DNA from: Cytidiella melzeri
Taxonomy: Eukaryota > Basidiomycota > Agaricomycetes > Polyporales > Irpicaceae
NCBI GenBank assembly: GCA_022592445.1
Contig: JABYQR010000185.1
Location: forward strand, 24,510 to 88,509
Direction of reading: 5' to 3'
DNA length: 64,000 nucleotides
Shown here: positions 32,155 to 42,494 of the stretch, in pieces
Numbering within the stretch: position 1 is the first letter of the stretch
Layout of the letters: the number at the start of each line of letters is the position of its first letter
Position numbers and translations under genes: made by a program
The notes under the pieces: model-generated
Told to the model about the DNA's origin: nothing
Seen by the model: only the letters and a program-made list of their open reading frames with translations
Databases searched by the model: none

Positions 32155-34822
32155 GCTGACGCGTACATGTCATCGTCTTGACTGCCATCCTGAGAGTATG
32201 TGTAGCGCGGACTACCTTCGTCGACGTCACGATCGGCGTGCAAGTTGTCACCTAGGCCTCTGTCCCACACTCCCGTATGCTGGCCACTTCTGAAGTGCGC
32301 TCTCTCATCAGCCCAATTACCTTCACTGTGCCTGTCGCCAAACTCCTCTCTGTCTCTCGCTCTGTCGTCACCAAATTCCTCGTGCTCGTTACCCATGGCT
32401 CCACCAAACTGACTCTCCATGCCACTTCTGAAGTGCGCTCTCCCATCAGCCCAATTACCTTCACTGTGCCTGTCGCCAAACTCCTCTCTGTCTCTCGCTC
32501 TGTCGTCACCAAATGCCTCGTGCTCGTTACCCATGGCTCCACCAGACTGACTTTCCATGTGTTGACCTCGAAGGTCATCCACGTGCGTACCATTTTGTTC
32601 TTCATTGTAAACAACAGGCTGGTTCGATGGATGCGTCGAGCCTCGCATCTCATTGGCTGCGACGCTTGCTAATCGTGGACGGATGTAGGTATCGTTGTCC
32701 TGGTTGGAATTCTCACGTTGCGCTAGCCAAGCAGCATCAATGTGAGTACGATCAATGCTATCTGCCGCGTTTGCTCGACCTCGCTTTGGCAGCGGAATGT
32801 CGATTGGTTCGCCCAAGATGTGTGCATGTCTACTACCTGAGTGTGAGTGCAAATCCAGCTTGTTGAAGAGTGCATTGATCTGACAGAGAAGTTAGAGTCG
32901 GCTTGAATGCATGGTTGTGTGTTTGCTCACCTCTTGCGTACAGTACGTAGGCTGCCTTCTGACCCACGGTTGGGAAGAAGGCTTCTTCTTTGATCCAGTG
33001 TTCCGGATACAACCAGCAACTGCCTGCGATGCTTGAGGATCATCACTATCAGGCGACAGCCGGTTGTTGTTGCCACGGGTAGGTGAATCATCTTCTGCTG
33101 CTGAGTACTCATCTGACTGGTATTTGGCTAGGAACATCCAGTTGTAATCCGGTCCCGCAATCTCTGGAACCTTGTCGCGGTTTTGAATCCTAGCTTTGAC
33201 TTTCTACAGGTAGCTTGACTTGTCAAACACGGTGTATATGGAAAAGCTGAGTACACACCGTCACCCTGCGCTGTTTCACGCGAGCCTCGCCAGCTAATTT
33301 CTCTTTCTCCTGTGCAGATTTGCAATCCTTGAGCCATTTGTGGTGCAGACTCGTCCAATAAGTCTGGGTTGCATTCTGCAATTCTACTACGGTGAGAGAT
33401 GCAAAGAATTGCTCGGCGTCAACCCCGCGTGGTACCATGTACAGCTGCTTCCCTTGATTCTTGGCTTTTTCAACAACCTCATCTCGCCAGGATATCTCAT
33501 TTGGCAACCAGGCAGACCAGATTGGACGCAGGCGGCGAGAGTGATCAAGAGGATCATCGCTGGTCCAGACTCTTCCATCAGGAAGATGCGGCGTTGTTTC
33601 ATTCGAGCTGATGACGGTTCCCATCAATGTCCTCATGACAGCGCGAATGAGTCCCTGCAGCAGACGTAAGACACGGTACGTCTGCAGATGGCATTGGCGA
33701 TTACATGGTACTCACATTTATCATTGGCTCTCTAGTTCTCACTACTCCTCCTGACACAGATGCCGCAGAACCAGACGCAGACATTGCACTACCGTCCCCA
33801 CCGGCCGCAATGTAGGCACGTATCTCATTCATTTCACAGCGTAACGAGGTGAGCTCTTGCCGTGTCAACTCCTCCGTCTCTCTTGAGCCTTGATAGAAAG
33901 CATACAATTCATTTGTGGTACGCCGGAGCTCTGCCAAGTCCAACGAGGTCTCCCTACACTGCTTTGCAAGCTTGCCAATATCTGTCGTGTTGAGATTTCC
34001 TGTTGTTTGTAAGTGTCTCAACGAATCCTCGAGGGACTTCATTCTATCACTGATAGCTTTCACGGTATTGGCCGTATTGGCAGAGCTAGACAGTGGGCGA
34101 GGTTGCATATCTACGGCTCCGAAGGTCATGGCCATGGGCTGTCGGCTGCTGGCACGTGCGCGAGAAGACATAGGTGAGTTATTAGGCAATGCCATCGCGG
34201 AAACAACGAGACCAGACGGCTCAATCGAGGGAGTGCGCGAACGAGAAGGTGTTATTGACAAGGGACGGCGAGAATATGAGGAGGGATGACCAGGCCCTAG
34301 GGAATATGGACTGCTGGACATGCCAGGTGGGTTATCAGTCGCGGTATGCGCTTGTTGCTGATTGGGTGGCAGGGTAGACAAAGGTTGAGCAATGCGGGAA
34401 AATGGATCGTTGGATGGAGGGTATATTCGGTTGGGATGCGTGTCTGCCGAGGCATGCATATAATCTTGCGCATGAAGCTGAGCAGGAATAGACGAGGCGC
34501 GATGCGAATGGGAGAATGGAAATTGGAAACCGGAGAGTGGCTGCGACAAGGAGGTACAAGCTATGGGCTCTGATGAAATACTTGCAGAGCCTGGACTTAT
34601 AGGGCGTTGTAGGGCAGGATATCGATTAGAAGGAACTTCAGCTCCGGAGGCTGACGAGGGTGGACGAGTCTTTCTTTTGCCGAGAGGGCTGGTAGCGGGA
34701 TTCGTCTGAGACATAGTGAGACGACGCGCGGGGAGCAAAGTTGTGGGACTGGACGGCGCAGACCAAGCTGGGGGTGGGAGCAAGGTGAGCTCAATGTTCG
34801 AATTCGCAGCAGCTGTGTGCAT
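32151..34822 (-). CDS. CACTA accessory protein with coiled coil, convergent with transposase
   Basis: Minus-strand exons around 34822-33710, ~33660-33245, ~33205-32930 and ~32880-32151 join in frame by short introns. The N-terminal ~200 residues are Pro/Ser/Arg-rich and disordered. A coiled coil follows (SDRMKSLEDSLRHLQ, LAELRRTTNELYAF). The next exon has a compact segment (GRVWTSDDPLDHSRRLRPIW, VELQNATQTYWTSLHHKW) and a basic helix. The C-terminus is acidic with a 46-residue tandem duplication. A second start candidate is the Met at 34714. It pairs with the transposase tail-to-tail, as the second gene of a two-gene CACTA element would; a DNA-binding helper role like plant TNPA is an inference. 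No catalytic domain is seen. Confidence 0.7.
32283..32558. repeat. 138-bp tandem duplication inside the accessory gene
   Basis: Units 32558-32421 and 32420-32283 encode two 46-residue copies (MESQSGGAMGNEHEAF... and MESQFGGAMGNEHEEF...) that differ at three residues. The unit is divisible by three and keeps the frame. Confidence 0.9.
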
Positions 34823-34864
34823 TACTGATCAGGATAAATCCAAATTACTAGTTGTGTTCATGTT

Positions 34865-35060
34865 GCACGCGCGCGAATCACATTCATCATGCGTCGTCGT
34901 ACGCACGCGTACTGTACAGTTAAGTTTGATATCGATGTCGACGTCGACGTCGCGCATGCAGCACAATCCTCACGGTCGCGAGTATACGTATACGTATACT
35001 AGCTATAGCTATAGGTACATGTACATTAGTATTACAGGTCAATGTATCCTGTACATGCAT
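34865..35060. repeat. Cluster of short perfect palindromes at the accessory gene promoter
   Basis: Within 200 bases upstream of the minus-strand accessory gene: GTCGACGTCGAC (around 34937), a perfect 20-bp palindrome AGTATACGTATACGTATACT (34981-35000), AGCTATAGCT (35001-35010), GTACATGTAC (around 35014) and GCGCGCG stretches. Possible binding sites of a dimeric factor or cruciform-prone DNA. Confidence 0.75.
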
Positions 35061-35164
35061 GGTCAGCTCGCGCGTGGTGTGCAATGGCATAGTGGCCAAA
35101 AATCAATTAAATTCTGAATATTAATATACTGCCCGATTATAATTATCGCTGATCAGGCGTCTAC

Positions 35165-35300
35165 GTGGATATTGAATGGATACAGCATGGAAATTCCAAC
35201 TATTCTTGGCTCTATCCACGCAATATCCATTCTGAGAAGTGCATGGATATTGCGTGGAAATTTTCCATATCCACGAAATATCCATCGTTGATATTCACGT
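35165..35300. repeat. CACTA element right subterminal repeats, with 16-bp-arm hairpin
   Basis: Multiple TGGATAT and ATATCCA variants in both orientations. A perfect 16-bp inverted pair (35215-35230 TCCACGCAATATCCAT and 35243-35258) surrounds a 12-base loop. The reverse complement of 35140-35185 resembles 21410-21480 at the left end (shared TATCCATTCA, ATATCCA and ATAAYTATAATC words). Confidence 0.75.
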
Positions 35301-35313
35301 CTAACGTGCAGTG
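35301..35313 (-). repeat. CACTA element right terminal inverted repeat
   Basis: CTAACGTGCAGTG, exact inverse of 21345-21357, followed by the target duplication ACA. Confidence 0.88.
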
Positions 35314-35471
35314 ACAGCTGAGTATGACTCAACAGTCAAGACATGGACTTCAAAATTCAAATTTGAGCTTAGGCGGCTGAACGCCACGATGTTTCCGGAA
35401 CGACCGGCCCGCCCAGCTATAGGATTATTGCACTGCGCAGCGACGATGACTTACACTCAACTTCAACCACT

Positions 35472-36462
35472 ATGGGCGTTCTCTCGCTTTGCCTCTTGTC
35501 GCTGCTCACATTGACGAGCGTTGATGCCGCTATATTAACTCTGCAGTCCCCTCGTTTTACAATCACGTCAGCGGCGGCCTCGCAGCTCCGCTCAGAACCG
35601 TACGTCGTACTGCAGTGTATGCGCGCCAAATGACACGTATCTAAGTCCTACCTTAGAATATCGTTGAAAGAAAAGCCATCACCTCTGACACTTGGAGCCG
35701 CCGATGTTCTGAAGTTATCGTTCCAAGTAGTTGAGAAGGATGGGGAGAAAGGTGTGCAACCGCACCAGACTTTCTTACGTTTCTACGACCCGGTGACGGG
35801 TGAGGAGGGTATACAGCCTGTACGAGTTTCATCGACAGGAAAGGCAAAGTTTGAACTGGTGCGCCATCCGCTGTTTTCCGATTGAGCAACGAGGATTGAC
35901 TTCTCTCCCAGAACATGGCGAAGCCGCCTGCTAGCATCCCCCCTACCACCGCTACAAATCTCCTCAGCGTCTCTCTCTTGCTGGGCTCATTCGAGCACTC
36001 TCCTGCAAAATACGAGCTTTTCGATCTCGTTCTACCCGAGTCTCAATCAGTACCGCTCCATGAACTGGAACATACGTTCCACCCGCAGCCGCCAATCCAC
36101 CACACCTTCCGTGCTGAACAGAAGGTCCCCCCTCGAATTATTTCAGCAGCCGGTGCAGCCTTAGTTCTTGCTCCTTGGGTTGCTCTGCTCGGACTCGTAC
36201 GTATCCATAGCACGTTGTTCTTTCATTTATTCACTAGTGCATCGCACAGTTGGCGCACCTCCAGCCAAGCGTGCCGTATCTGTTCTCCATCAACATAATT
36301 CCATTCATTGCTACGCTCGCTGCATTTGAAGGACTGTTGCTCTGGTACTGGGTAGACCTCAAGCTCGGACAAGTCTTGTTGTACGGGAGTATCCTGGGGG
36401 TCTTCACTGCTGCAGCGGGCAAGCAGGCTCTGGCAACGAAGTCCGATTTACGTCGAAAGTAG
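35472..36462 (+). CDS. SWP1: Oligosaccharyltransferase subunit Swp1 / ribophorin II
   Basis: Four exons (35472-35599, 35657-35858, 35912-36196, 36250-36462) join in frame to about 275 residues. A signal peptide (MGVLSLCLLSLLTLTSVDA) leads into a short lumenal domain (KEKPSPLTLGAADVLKLSFQ, QTFLRFYDPVTGEEG, YELFDLVLP), then membrane helices (ISAAGAALVLAPWVALLGL; FSINIIPFIATLAAFEGLLL; GQVLLYGSILGVFTAAAG) and a short Lys/Arg-rich C-terminus. Swp1 is a non-catalytic subunit of the ER complex that transfers the glycan to Asn. Its start codon is 159 bp beyond the CACTA right end, so the transposon sits in this gene's promoter region. Confidence 0.92.
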
Positions 36463-36907
36463 ACCCTGGTGTTTGCCAGCATCTGGTGTAGCCATTACCA
36501 GTCGTGATTCAAACGCGTCAAGTTGTCCACGTTGTTGTCGATGTGAATTTTGTGTGCCAGAGTACGTTATGCCGTATTGTCCATTGACATTTCAGTCCAA
36601 TATTCCCATTGCACCTATAGATGAGCTTTCAAGGCGATGTGTTGATTTCTTAAGTTACTTGTCCTTTCCTTTGCACTTTGGTGACAGAGTCACAAAGACC
36701 CGCCTCACGCTGGCCGCAAGGTGTGGCCTTGAAACTCGACGCGTTGATACTACGCGCGCTCATACTTGCCTAAGCGACCTCGCAAAGACTTCTTTCGCTT
36801 CGTCCACAGCACAGGCAGCAACGGCCTGCGGTTGTGTCTTCTATGCTCTCTTGTTCGCAATAAACAAATCTGTTCATACACCCATTGCAACCAAAATCTC
36901 AATAAGT
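36463..36907. other. Intergenic / 5' region of the PHD-chromodomain gene
   Basis: About 445 bases. The frame is open through much of it ahead of the ATG at 36908, but the composition is unlike the downstream protein and no start or splice site supports an extension. Confidence 0.4.
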
Positions 36908-39836
36908 ATGCAAGGTCATCACACTATCCGCAGCGCTCAGCCACATACGCAGCCCAGTGCTTTAGGAGCGGCGGTACCACCAATTGCAACCCATCCTGAA
37001 CCGTGTGGACAAACAACATCTCTTACTCTGGACCAATTCGCTGCGTTACGTCGACGAGCTGAGCAGCTAGGTGTCACTGGACGCGCCTCTCGGATGCCTC
37101 CTACAGAAATCCTGCCTGTGCCAGGGGCATTCAACGCGCAAAGCGTGACGATGCGCCCAATGACTATGCCGGCGACGCAACTCGATCCACAGGGTGTCTC
37201 TGCAAGACACCATTCGGCCGCAGCGCACGTATCACAACACTACACTACCAGCGGTCACTTAGCCCAAATTGTACCAACCCAGACAAATACCCCTGTTGCA
37301 AATGCGACTGTACATACCGAAATGCTGGCGCGGACAATCAGCACGATGAACGCCATTCAGCGGTCGATGGAAGAGAGGTTGGAGGAGTCGATTAAACAGT
37401 CAAGCACTGTCTCGGAGCGGTTGGATAGGCTGGACAAAGATGTGGCCGCGAACCGGGAGCACTCTCGCCAAGATTCCGCGCGAATTGTGGCCTACCTCGA
37501 TAACATGGCACGCATGACCTCACAGAGGCTCAAAATTGTCGGAGACCACTTACAACGCGTCGAGGGCGCGTTGAGACCCTCCTATGCTGGAAGTTCCTCG
37601 GCACCATCCGGGAATGGTCAGGGAGACGCAGAGGCGGATGGCCCAGGGAAGTCGGTAGAGGAAAGAATGGACACTGTGGAACGCTTGCTCATGGAGTTGT
37701 TGGAGAAGGTAAATGACCGTGATGCAAAAAGTGCGTATATATGCTGTTATGTCGTGTTCTGTAATGGTCTGACGCCCTCGCTGTAGATGCCCATACCATC
37801 AGACATGATGCGAGTGTCAATACGGATGCTGTGGAACGAGGTAACTTTATCGCATCACATTTGATATCATGTGACTAATATCGCACGCTCCAGTCGACGC
37901 TGACATACATAGTCTCGCCCCTCCCAAACTGCATGGAAAAGGCGTGGGCCATTCCGCAGAGTTTGTCCACTCGGGGACCTATGCCAAAGAACCCCTGGAT
38001 GATGGAGACAGCATTTCTTTCACTGCTTCATCAGATATCTCTCCCGTCTGGGACGATGGTGCACACCGTGTTGCCAGTGGCTCGCACCTTCTTGACTCCA
38101 ATTCGACACACTGCAGTACCTTCAGCACCGCACCGCGGGGTGAGTGCCCGTTGCTGCCATATTGGTTCACAGCTAATAGAGCTCCCTCATATAGTCTTGA
38201 GTTCATCAGAGGTCAGCCTTTGGCCGGCATCATGGCGCGACGAACCAATGTCGGACTTATCATCTCGGTCGACTTCACCAGGTACGTTCGACTTGCAGGC
38301 GTGTTCATTTTACTGTCGTGCTGAAAAGATGTTCCAGGGGAAACTGTATCTGACCTACGATCTTTGTTATGTGGCGGGCTACAACGATCTGCCAGCGCAC
38401 GTAGCTCTCCAGACGCGCCTCTTGCGCGCGTACTGTTGCAATGTAACGAGTCCCCGCCGCCCAAAGACGTATCTACAAACACTTCACCTACGGCAACGCG
38501 GGCTGGCGAAGTGACGCACCATGAATCGACCACGGTTGCATCTTCGCGTGCAGTTTCGCTTATGCTTCCAGAGTCGAGGAGTGGCAGCCCCCCTATCGAG
38601 TACGTTGCACTCCCCGACGGCCCCGAGTCTGAGTCTGAGACCCATGGTGGAGAGAAAATGCCGGGCTCAGCAGGAAATCCCATCGAGTTATTATCGCCCT
38701 TCACCGGTGAGACCCTCTTTCGTCGCTTCATTAACATACTCAAATTCTTTGAACTAGCTGCCAGCATCCCTCTGAGACGTCGAAGATCGTGCTCTTTGGA
38801 CTCTCTATCATCGCTCTCATCACTCTCTTCTTCCACTTCCTCCGAAGCTGCTGCCTCAACGTCGCGTCACGTAAAAACATCCATTTCGCGTCCCCGCAAG
38901 AGGAAGCGCAAGGCACCTCTATCTTCTGATGCACTAGCAACTAAAAGTCGTACAGCTCAGAATGCTGCTCGCTCGAAGAAGAGCCAACCGGCCGTGTCAC
39001 CAGTCCAGAGGAAGGCTTGGGAAGTTACGCACGGGTATGACGGTCCCTGCGAGTGGCCGAAAGTTATTGATGACGACAAGACGTGCAGCAATGTGAGTTA
39101 TACATTGTATGCTTCGCCACCCCACCCATACTGATTCTACTATTTTCAAGCTGATACAATGTGATAAGTGAGTACCGCTCTGACATTCGAGTTATTTCAC
39201 AGTCTGAAATAAAGTAGATGTGAATGCTGGTACCACTGGGGTTGCGTGGGTATTGCCGAGCAGGACCCTCACGCAAAAGAGGAAGATATTCCTTTCACAT
39301 GCCCTGCCTGTGAAGCATCGATGTACGTTGCACTCTTGCTACTCAGAATATGGACGCTACTGAATGGCGATATTTTCCTAGTCAAAAGCACGGTATAATC
39401 CCGTCAAATTTTCGGCCGTTGTGTGTGTATTCATATATAGCTTCCAGGGATCGCGCGCAATGTACGCGGAATTGACATGGATCGCTGCGCACGCCCCAAA
39501 TGTAGCCTAAAATTAGCATTTGAAGAATGCTACCTTGAATACTTGATCGGGCGAAAGCTTGACATCACACAGGTCAAACCACTCCAGTTCGTCTGGCTGG
39601 TCAAATGGGCAAAGTGAGTGATTGTGATAACCTCTTCGGCATCCTTGACTTGACCGAACTGTCGATTTAACAGCTATCCAGCCACGGAGGCGACCTGGGA
39701 GCCTGACGACGCATTTCCCCACGGACGAGAGAGGTACATAGCGGAATTCGAGGAGGCTGCAATCCGGGAAGGGCTCCGGATAGATAATCCTAGCAAACCC
39801 GTTTTATTGCGTGAGGCTAAGGCTGGGCGGCATTGA
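36908..39836 (+). CDS. PHD finger-chromodomain nuclear protein
   Basis: Multi-exon gene starting at ATG 36908 (MQGHHTIRSAQPH) and ending at TGA 39834-39836. N-terminal third: Pro/Thr-rich then a coiled coil (MEERLEESIKQSSTVSERLD, QRLKIVGDHLQRVEGAL). The middle is Ser-rich and disordered with a strong nuclear localisation signal (RPRKRKRKAP). C-terminal: a PHD finger (NLIQCDKCECWYHWGCVGI ... FTCPACEAS), a Cys-containing linker, and a chromodomain (FVWLVKWANYPATEATWEPD) followed by a short basic end. Both modules read histone tails, so a chromatin-reader role is expected. Chromodomain proteins with a PHD finger just ahead occur in basidiomycetes, but I cannot name an orthologue. The final exons are short and separated by ~50-60-nt introns. 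Confidence 0.85.
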
Positions 39837-40154
39837 GATTTTTCCCTTTAATCCATTACATATCGTGTCAGCTGAAATTTACAGCTTTATAATCGTTGAC
39901 TCTATCATCATATATATAGTACTAGTGCGGTAGTATAACCTGCTCTGCTTCGTTGTACCACAGGCGGTGAGAGCTCTTGCTCTCTCGTAGTGATAGCTTG
40001 ATCGTCGTAGTTGCTTTGCTCTTATGACTGTTGATACTTCGAGAAACGTCTTATGTGTAACACGTGATTGTTGACGCCGAAATCCGACTTACAAGCGCAG
40101 CATTACTCATCCGATTGCTCACACTTACTGCCATCTCGAGGGAGCAGGCTAACG
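39837..40154. other. Intergenic between co-directional genes
   Basis: About 320 bases with 3' end of the PHD-chromodomain gene and promoter of the E3 ligase gene. A run ATCATATATATAG near 39908 could be a TATA element but lies ~245 bp upstream of the start. Confidence 0.35.
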
Positions 40155-42033
40155 ATGTCGGCAAGGAGAGGTATGCCTTTGCTCAGTGGCCCTCCGCCTC
40201 CAGCTATCACGCAGGAGCAATCATGCCGCAAGTGTAACAAAGAGTTCAACATGCTCTTCGCAAGATCGCGCAGGTGTAATCATTGCGGTGCGGACACATT
40301 CACTGCTTCATACGTATTTATCTGCTCATTCGGATTTTGACATTTTGAAACGGCAGGGTACTCATATTGTCACTCATGCAGCGATTACCAGGCATTGATG
40401 CCTCGTGGCGATAATTCAGGCTACGATCCTATGCCCGTCTGTGCTTATTGCATCGAAAGCATTAACAGTAAGCACGACCTCCTCAATTCGAGCCAAAAGC
40501 GAGCCTGGTCCTTGACAAAAATCTGATGAGGGAAGTGTACAGTTACAGCTGCCGGGAAAGGTCAACTACGTGGACTTTCGTTGGCTAAGCTCAAGAAGTA
40601 CGCCAAAGACTATGGCATCGATGTCCACAATGTTGTCGAAAAGGATGATCTGATTGATAGAATAATTGGTGCACGAGTAAGATGAAGCGACCGACTGTTG
40701 ATTTGCATGGTTGACGCGCTCGCCAGGCACCCAACGGATGTCTTCCACCTGCCCGAGAGGTCAGTGTCACTAATGTTGCATGCAATTGCACATATCTTGA
40801 TTACTTTACTATTGCAGAGATATTACAGGATGAATGCCATACCGGACAGGAGCTCAGAGAGACCACGAGGTATTCTTTCTCGCGCAATGCAAGCTATGAA
40901 CGCAGAATTTCAGTCCGGTTCAGCATCCCCACAGCAGAATTCATCGCAACAACAGCGACCACAAGCTCAGCCTCGCCCTCGTACAACATCCCAACCGAGC
41001 AGCTTTCCTCGCCCTGATCTTGAGCCTGACCGCCCATACTATCCACCGCCATTTTCCCCGCCACCTGGCACAGCGTATCGTAACATGAACATGCCGCGTC
41101 CTGAAACCTCCTATCCCCCGCCACAAGGCCCACCGCCTAATTCTACGTACCAATATAACACGAATATGCCGCAGCCATCCTTCCCTCGAAGTAATCCACA
41201 GCCCAACATACCTCCGCGACGCTCTACGCCTACAGGCCAGCAAGCCCGCTCCCCGTCTCATCTCAATGTACCGCCGACAAGCACTCGGCCCCGTTCAGCA
41301 TCTGCACCTCGTACACCCACGAATGCATCCCGCGCTAGCTCACCCGCTCGTGCACCGCTCCCGTCTCTAGATGAACTTCTTTCACTGCCTCGGAGTGAGG
41401 TCCAGACTCTTCCTATCTCGACACTAAAGGCCGTACTTTTCCGGAATCATGTGAATGCCAGCATGGTTGTGGAAAAAAGCGAGCTTGTGTCCAAGGTGCA
41501 GGCCTTGATTGACGACGAGCGCGCTGAGCGAGAAGCACACGCGAGACGAGAAGAGGAAGAGGAGAGGGAGATGCAAGAAGCTCTTGAGCGATCGAGAAGG
41601 GAACATGAGCAGCACGAACAGGCCCAGGCACGCGAGCGAGAGGAGCAACAGGTGCAGGCGGCAGAGCAAGATAGTCCGTCCGACGACGCATCTACTCAGC
41701 CACCACCGTCTTCCCCATCTCCTGAGCCGAATGCTGAGGCACCCCGAGGGAAGTTATCGGCCAAGGCACAGACTATGGCATCGCACCTTGAGCGTACAGG
41801 CCTTTGCGTCATATGTCAGGATGAGGAGGCCAATATCGCAATCGTGGACTGCGGGTACGGTCAATCTTTGTTCGATTGCCATGTACGCTCAGCTGACTTG
41901 TTCTCTTCTGTGAAGCCATCTTTGCATGTGTCGCCCATGTTCAGATCTCATCATGAACAGTACTAGAGAGTGCCCCCTTTGCCGGACAAGAATCATCACT
42001 GAGGCTCGACTGCTACGGATTTTCAAGTCGTGA
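40155..42033 (+). CDS. RING-type E3 ubiquitin ligase with FYVE-like and SAP-like domains
   Basis: Six exons (40155-40287, 40357-40467, 40543-40676, 40727-40759, 40818-41854, 41916-42033) give about 521 residues in one frame. N-terminus: FYVE-like zinc finger (CRKCNKEFNMLF, RRCNHCGYSYCHSCS, PVCAYC). Then a SAP-like helical motif (LSLAKLKKYAKDYGIDVHNV). A long Pro/Gln/Ser-rich linker, a second SAP-like motif (LPISTLKAVLFRNHVNASMV) and a charged coiled coil follow. The C-terminus is a C3HC4 RING (CVICQDEEANIAIVDCGHLC, CPLCRTRI). This order matches animal RNF34/RFFL and loosely yeast Pib1, endosomal ubiquitin ligases. The FYVE basic patch is poor, so lipid binding is uncertain. Confidence 0.9.
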
Positions 42034-42494
42034 TATTGACAACAAGGAGTATGCTGTGATCAGGTTGTGCTGTTGTTGGCCCACGGGGATTGTTATTTGG
42101 TCCGTTTCCACCGTTGCGACATCGATGATGTCTTTGCATGCAATGTATACTAGACGAGCTGTTCCTGTCAGCTGGATCCTGGAAGGTCACTCTGAATTGG
42201 CGTTGTATACTGAGCGTCCAGGAAATTGCAGTCATTGCTTTCAAATGCTTGGAAAGTGCGCGTTCACCGGTCTTGAGCACGGCTTGCAAAATTGGTCTGG
42301 ATTGCAACGAAGATCGCCTCCGTTCTGAGCACAACATGTCAACTTGGCTAACAGTGGCTGTCTGCATGGTTGCTGACCGTACGTTCTGCCAGCCTCTGCA
42401 GGTATAACGCGATGCACGAGTGTGCGTCAAGTCCCCACCATTAGCTGCCCTACGCCATCTTCTGCTATCTCGCTTTGTTTATTTCGTTTCGGCC

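Larger units (their letters stand above)
21345..35313. mobile_element. Complete ~14-kb CACTA (EnSpm-like) DNA transposon with Tnp2 transposase and passenger genes
   Basis: Left end CACTGCACGTTAG (21345-21357) and right end CTAACGTGCAGTG (35301-35313) are perfect inverted repeats. The next 13 positions match partly (about 7-8 of 13). The direct flanks are ACA on both sides (21342-21344 and 35314-35316), the 3-bp duplication typical of CACTA elements. Both ends carry arrays of ATATCCA-like motifs as subterminal repeats. Inside lies a multi-exon Tnp2-type transposase (28151-32154), a convergent coiled-coil accessory gene (32151-34822), a large minus-strand gene of unknown function (22825-25941) and a small plus-strand gene (21702 onward). 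The perfect ends, intact duplication and largely open genes suggest recent activity. Confidence 0.88.
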
